Shown: piece after piece, positions 22,263-24,291 of the stretch
Layout: each line of letters opens with the position of its first letter
Numbering within the stretch: the stretch's first letter is position 1
The notes under the pieces: generated by a model
What the model was told of the DNA's origin: nothing
The model's input: only the letters and a program-made list of their open reading frames with translations
Database searches by the model: none
Made by a program: the position numbers and the translations under genes
Assembly: GCA_964524065.1 (NCBI GenBank)
Contig: CAZGCB010000030.1
Location: forward strand, 1 to 24,291
Source of the DNA: CAZADA01 sp964524065
Lineage (GTDB): Bacteria; Pseudomonadota; Alphaproteobacteria; Caulobacterales; Maricaulaceae
DNA: 24,291 nucleotides
Reading direction: 5' to 3'

Positions 22263-23000
22263 ATGTTCGATCTCACAGGAAAACGCGCGCTGGTCACCGG
22301 CGCCACCGGAGGGCTCGGCGCTGAGATCGCCAAGACGCTGCATGCCCGCGGCGCCAGCGTCGCGCTGTCCGGCACGCGGGCCGAACGCTTGCAGGCTTTG
22401 GCCGGCGAGCTGGGCGGGCGCGCGCATATCGTGCCCGCCAATCTCAGCGAACCGGAGGAGGCCGACGCCCTGGTCGGGCGCGCGACAGAGGCGTTGGGCG
22501 GCCTCGATATTCTGGTGGCCAATGCCGGGATCACCCGCGACGGCTTGCTGATGCGCATGAAGGATGAGGATTGGGAGTTGGTGCTGCGCGTCAATCTTGA
22601 GGCCTATTTCCGCCTCGCACGCGCCAGCTTGCGCGGCATGATGAAGCAGCGCGGGGGCCGCATCATCGGCATCACCAGCGTGGTGGGCGTCACCGGCAAT
22701 GCGGGGCAAACCAATTACGCGGCGTCCAAAGCGGGCATGATCGGCTTCACCAAAGCCCTCGCCCAAGAAGTCGCCAGCCGCCAGATCACCGCCAACTGCA
22801 TCGCGCCGGGCTTTATCGAATCACCCATGACCGATGCCCTGAATGAGCAACAGCGGGAGGCGATCTTGACGACCATTCCCGCCCAGCGCTTGGGCGTGGG
22901 CGCGGAGATCGCGGCCGCCGCCGCCTTCCTCTCCAGCGAAGAGGCCGGCTATATCACCGGTCAAACGCTGCATGTGAATGGCGGCATGGCGATGCTCTAA
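22263..23000 (+). CDS. fabG: 3-oxoacyl-[acyl-carrier-protein] reductase, 245 aa
   Basis: FabG carries out the NADPH-dependent reduction of 3-oxoacyl-ACP in type II fatty acid synthesis. It is a classical short-chain dehydrogenase: TGATGGLG (12-19) binds cofactor, NAG is at 87-89, and the catalytic set is Asn111, Ser139, Tyr152 and Lys156 (NYAASK). NCIAPGFIESPMT and the C-terminal GQTLHVNGGMAML are typical of FabG. ATG 22263 is chosen for the strong AAGGAG 8 nt upstream; the open frame reaching back to 22170 is not coding-like. It precedes acpP and fabF as in many proteobacteria, but fabD is not upstream here. Confidence 0.96.
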   Translation: MFDLTGKRALVTGATGGLGAEIAKTLHARGASVALSGTRAERLQALAGELGGRAHIVPANLSEPEEADALVGRATEALGGLDILVANAGITRDGLLMRMKDEDWELVLRVNLEAYFRLARASLRGMMKQRGGRIIGITSVVGVTGNAGQTNYAASKAGMIGFTKALAQEVASRQITANCIAPGFIESPMTDALNEQQREAILTTIPAQRLGVGAEIAAAAAFLSSEEAGYITGQTLHVNGGMAML

Positions 23001-23028
23001 CGCACCGCGGGGCGCCCGCTTGCTCGTC

Positions 23029-23057
23029 AGCCAGGCGAAAGGCGGCTTGGCCTGGCT
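23029..23057. repeat. Perfect 8-bp inverted repeat in the acpP promoter region
   Basis: AGCCAGGC (23029-23036) and GCCTGGCT (23050-23057) are separated by 13 bases. The right arm overlaps the -35 box of the candidate acpP promoter, so this could be an operator. It could also be a fabG 3' hairpin, but no T-run follows. Confidence 0.4.
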
Positions 23058-23076
23058 TGAGTAAGTGTGCTACCTC
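23047..23076 (+). promoter_or_regulatory. Candidate promoter for acpP
   Basis: TTGGCC (23047-23052) is followed after 17 bases by CTACCT (23070-23075), within GCTACCTC, which matches the alphaproteobacterial GCTANAWC -10 box at all but one position. It leaves a leader of about 85 nt before acpP. ACP is needed in large excess over FabG, so a separate acpP promoter makes sense. Confidence 0.4.
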
Positions 23077-23170
23077 GCAGCGTTCTTGGGATTTCGTCCG
23101 TGCGCAGCGGGCGATTTTTCTTTCTCTTCCTGACGGCGCCGGGCGCCGGCTCAAAGTACAAGAGGGCAAC

Positions 23171-23416
23171 ATGGCCGATTCCGCTGAGATCCTTGCGCGC
23201 GTTCAAAAGATCGTCGTCGAGCACCTGGACGTTGAAGAAGACAAGGTCACCGAAAAGGCGAGCTTCATTGATGATTTGGGCGCGGACTCCCTCGACAATG
23301 TCGAATTGGTCATGGCCTTTGAAGAAGAGTTCGACATCGAAATCCCCGATGACGCGGCCGAAAACATCTCCACCGTCGGCGACGCGGTGAAGTTTATCGT
23401 GGAAAAATCCGCGTAA
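23171..23416 (+). CDS. acpP: Acyl carrier protein, 81 aa
   Basis: A small acidic four-helix carrier of growing acyl chains. The phosphopantetheine attachment site is Ser40 in GADSLDNVELVM, the canonical DSL motif. The rest (FEEEFDIEIPDDAAENISTVGDAV) is typical of type II ACPs. Start ATG 23171 follows AGAGGG at a 4-nt spacing. The frame is open upstream from 23057 but that part is not ACP-like. fabF starts only 5 nt after its stop. Confidence 0.97.
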   Translation: MADSAEILARVQKIVVEHLDVEEDKVTEKASFIDDLGADSLDNVELVMAFEEEFDIEIPDDAAENISTVGDAVKFIVEKSA

Positions 23417-23421
23417 GCGTC

Positions 23422-24291
23422 ATGACCCGTCGTGTTGTCGTCACAGGGTTAGGTCTGGTCACGCCGCTGGCGAGCGGCGTGGAGGCCAGCTGGTCACGCT
23501 TGGTGGAAGGGCGCTCCGGCGCCGGGCCCATTGAGGGTTTTGAGACCGAGGACCTCGCCTGCCGGGTCGCGTGCCATGTACCGCGCGTGGACGGTAAAGG
23601 CGGCGGCTCGGCGGATGACCCCACATCCTTCGACCCCACTGCGGTGGTCGAAAAGCGTGAAATGCGACGCATCGACGATTTTATTCTCTACGCTTTGGGG
23701 GCCGCCGATCAGGCGGTGAAGGACGCGGGCTGGCAGCCTGAGGATGAGGCCGCGCGCCAGCGTACGGGCGTGTTGTTCGGCTCCGGCATTGGCGGTTTGC
23801 AAACCATCTATGATGCGTCGATCACCCTGAAGGAGCAGGGCCCGCGCAAGCTCCGCCACTTCGTGCTCCCGGCCATGCTGATCAATCTCGGCTCCGGCCA
23901 CATCTCGATGCGGTATGGCTTTAAGGGCCCAAACCACGCCGTGGTGACGGCCTGCTCCACCGGGGCGCACGCCATTGGCGACGCTTCGCGGCTTATCGCC
24001 CGCGGGGATGCCGACGTCATGGTGGCGGGCGGCGCGGAATCCGCCATCACCCGTCTGGGCATTGCGGGGTTCATCGCCTGCCGCGCGCTGTCCACCGGGT
24101 TCAACGACACGCCGCAAAAGGCGTCACGCCCCTATGACAAGGATCGCGACGGCTTTGTGATGGGCGAGGGCGCCGGCGCGGTGATCTTGGAATCACTGGA
24201 GCACGCCCAGGCGCGCGGTGCGAAAATCTACGCCGAAGTGAAGGGCTATGGCCTGTCCGGCGACGCCTACCACATCACCGCCCCGGCGGAG
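23422..24291 (+). CDS. fabF: 3-oxoacyl-ACP synthase II (FabF), N-terminal 290 residues, cut by the window end
   Basis: FabF is the condensing enzyme that elongates acyl-ACP with malonyl-ACP. It begins RRVVVTGLGLVTPLASGV, the standard thiolase-fold start. The active-site Cys178 is in TACSTGAHAIGDA, and YDKDRDGFVMGEGAG follows. A Gly/Ser/Asp-rich insertion at about residues 57-72 widens the loop relative to E. coli. The reading frame is open through the last base; the two catalytic His residues should lie just beyond. Start ATG 23422 has no good ribosome-binding site, so translation is probably coupled to acpP. Confidence 0.95.
   Translation, partial: MTRRVVVTGLGLVTPLASGVEASWSRLVEGRSGAGPIEGFETEDLACRVACHVPRVDGKGGGSADDPTSFDPTAVVEKREMRRIDDFILYALGAADQAVKDAGWQPEDEAARQRTGVLFGSGIGGLQTIYDASITLKEQGPRKLRHFVLPAMLINLGSGHISMRYGFKGPNHAVVTACSTGAHAIGDASRLIARGDADVMVAGGAESAITRLGIAGFIACRALSTGFNDTPQKASRPYDKDRDGFVMGEGAGAVILESLEHAQARGAKIYAEVKGYGLSGDAYHITAPAE

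Noticed and set aside
1..24291. CRISPR arrays, insertion sequences, phage genes, integrases
   Set aside because: No regularly spaced direct repeats, no terminal inverted repeats flanking a transposase and no mobile-element proteins were found in any frame.

Overview
The window is a GC-rich alphaproteobacterial chromosome segment with no phage, transposase, integrase or CRISPR sequence. Its housekeeping genes (gph, glmU, rpiA, glutathione reductase, prfA, fabG-acpP-fabF), TTGAC/GCTA-type promoter candidates and cellulose operon would suit a Maricaulales/Caulobacterales-like marine bacterium. That placement is inferred from general similarity only.

Layout. Positions 1-21 hold the 5' end of a minus-strand tRNA whose probable promoter lies at 55-82. 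After a non-coding stretch come a small conserved-looking protein (447-692), a convergent gph, and then glmU, rpiA and gor on the plus strand. From 5336 to 8042 there are two tandem copies of a two-gene cassette: an orphan ParA/MinD-type ATPase followed by a 117-120 residue partner of unknown family, with an identical 26-nt overlap in each copy. They converge on a minus-strand cellulose operon running from about 17859 to 8166: a possible small ORF, bcsQ, a fused bcsA-bcsB gene, and bcsC. The cellulase gene bcsZ (GH8) lies divergently at 18205-19260. The remainder is prfA, a dienoyl-CoA isomerase-like crotonase, a nitroreductase, a terminator, and fabG, acpP and a truncated fabF.

How the genes fit together. 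The bcs genes would make cellulose synthase (BcsA), its periplasmic partner (BcsB, fused here), the outer-membrane export pore (BcsC), a MinD-like accessory ATPase (BcsQ) and a periplasmic endoglucanase (BcsZ). BcsA keeps every glycosyltransferase motif but appears to have lost the c-di-GMP-binding residues of its PilZ domain. BcsZ has Glu where E. coli BcsZ has its catalytic Asp.

The strongest candidate for an undescribed system is the duplicated ParA-partner cassette. The ATPases have intact deviant Walker A motifs but no helix-turn-helix and no ParB. The partners have a short basic N-terminus, as seen in known ParA/MinD activators, plus a conserved C-terminal block. I read this as a possible intracellular positioning system of the McdAB/PpfA type. 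Its cargo is unknown, and the neighbouring cellulose machinery is only one hypothesis.
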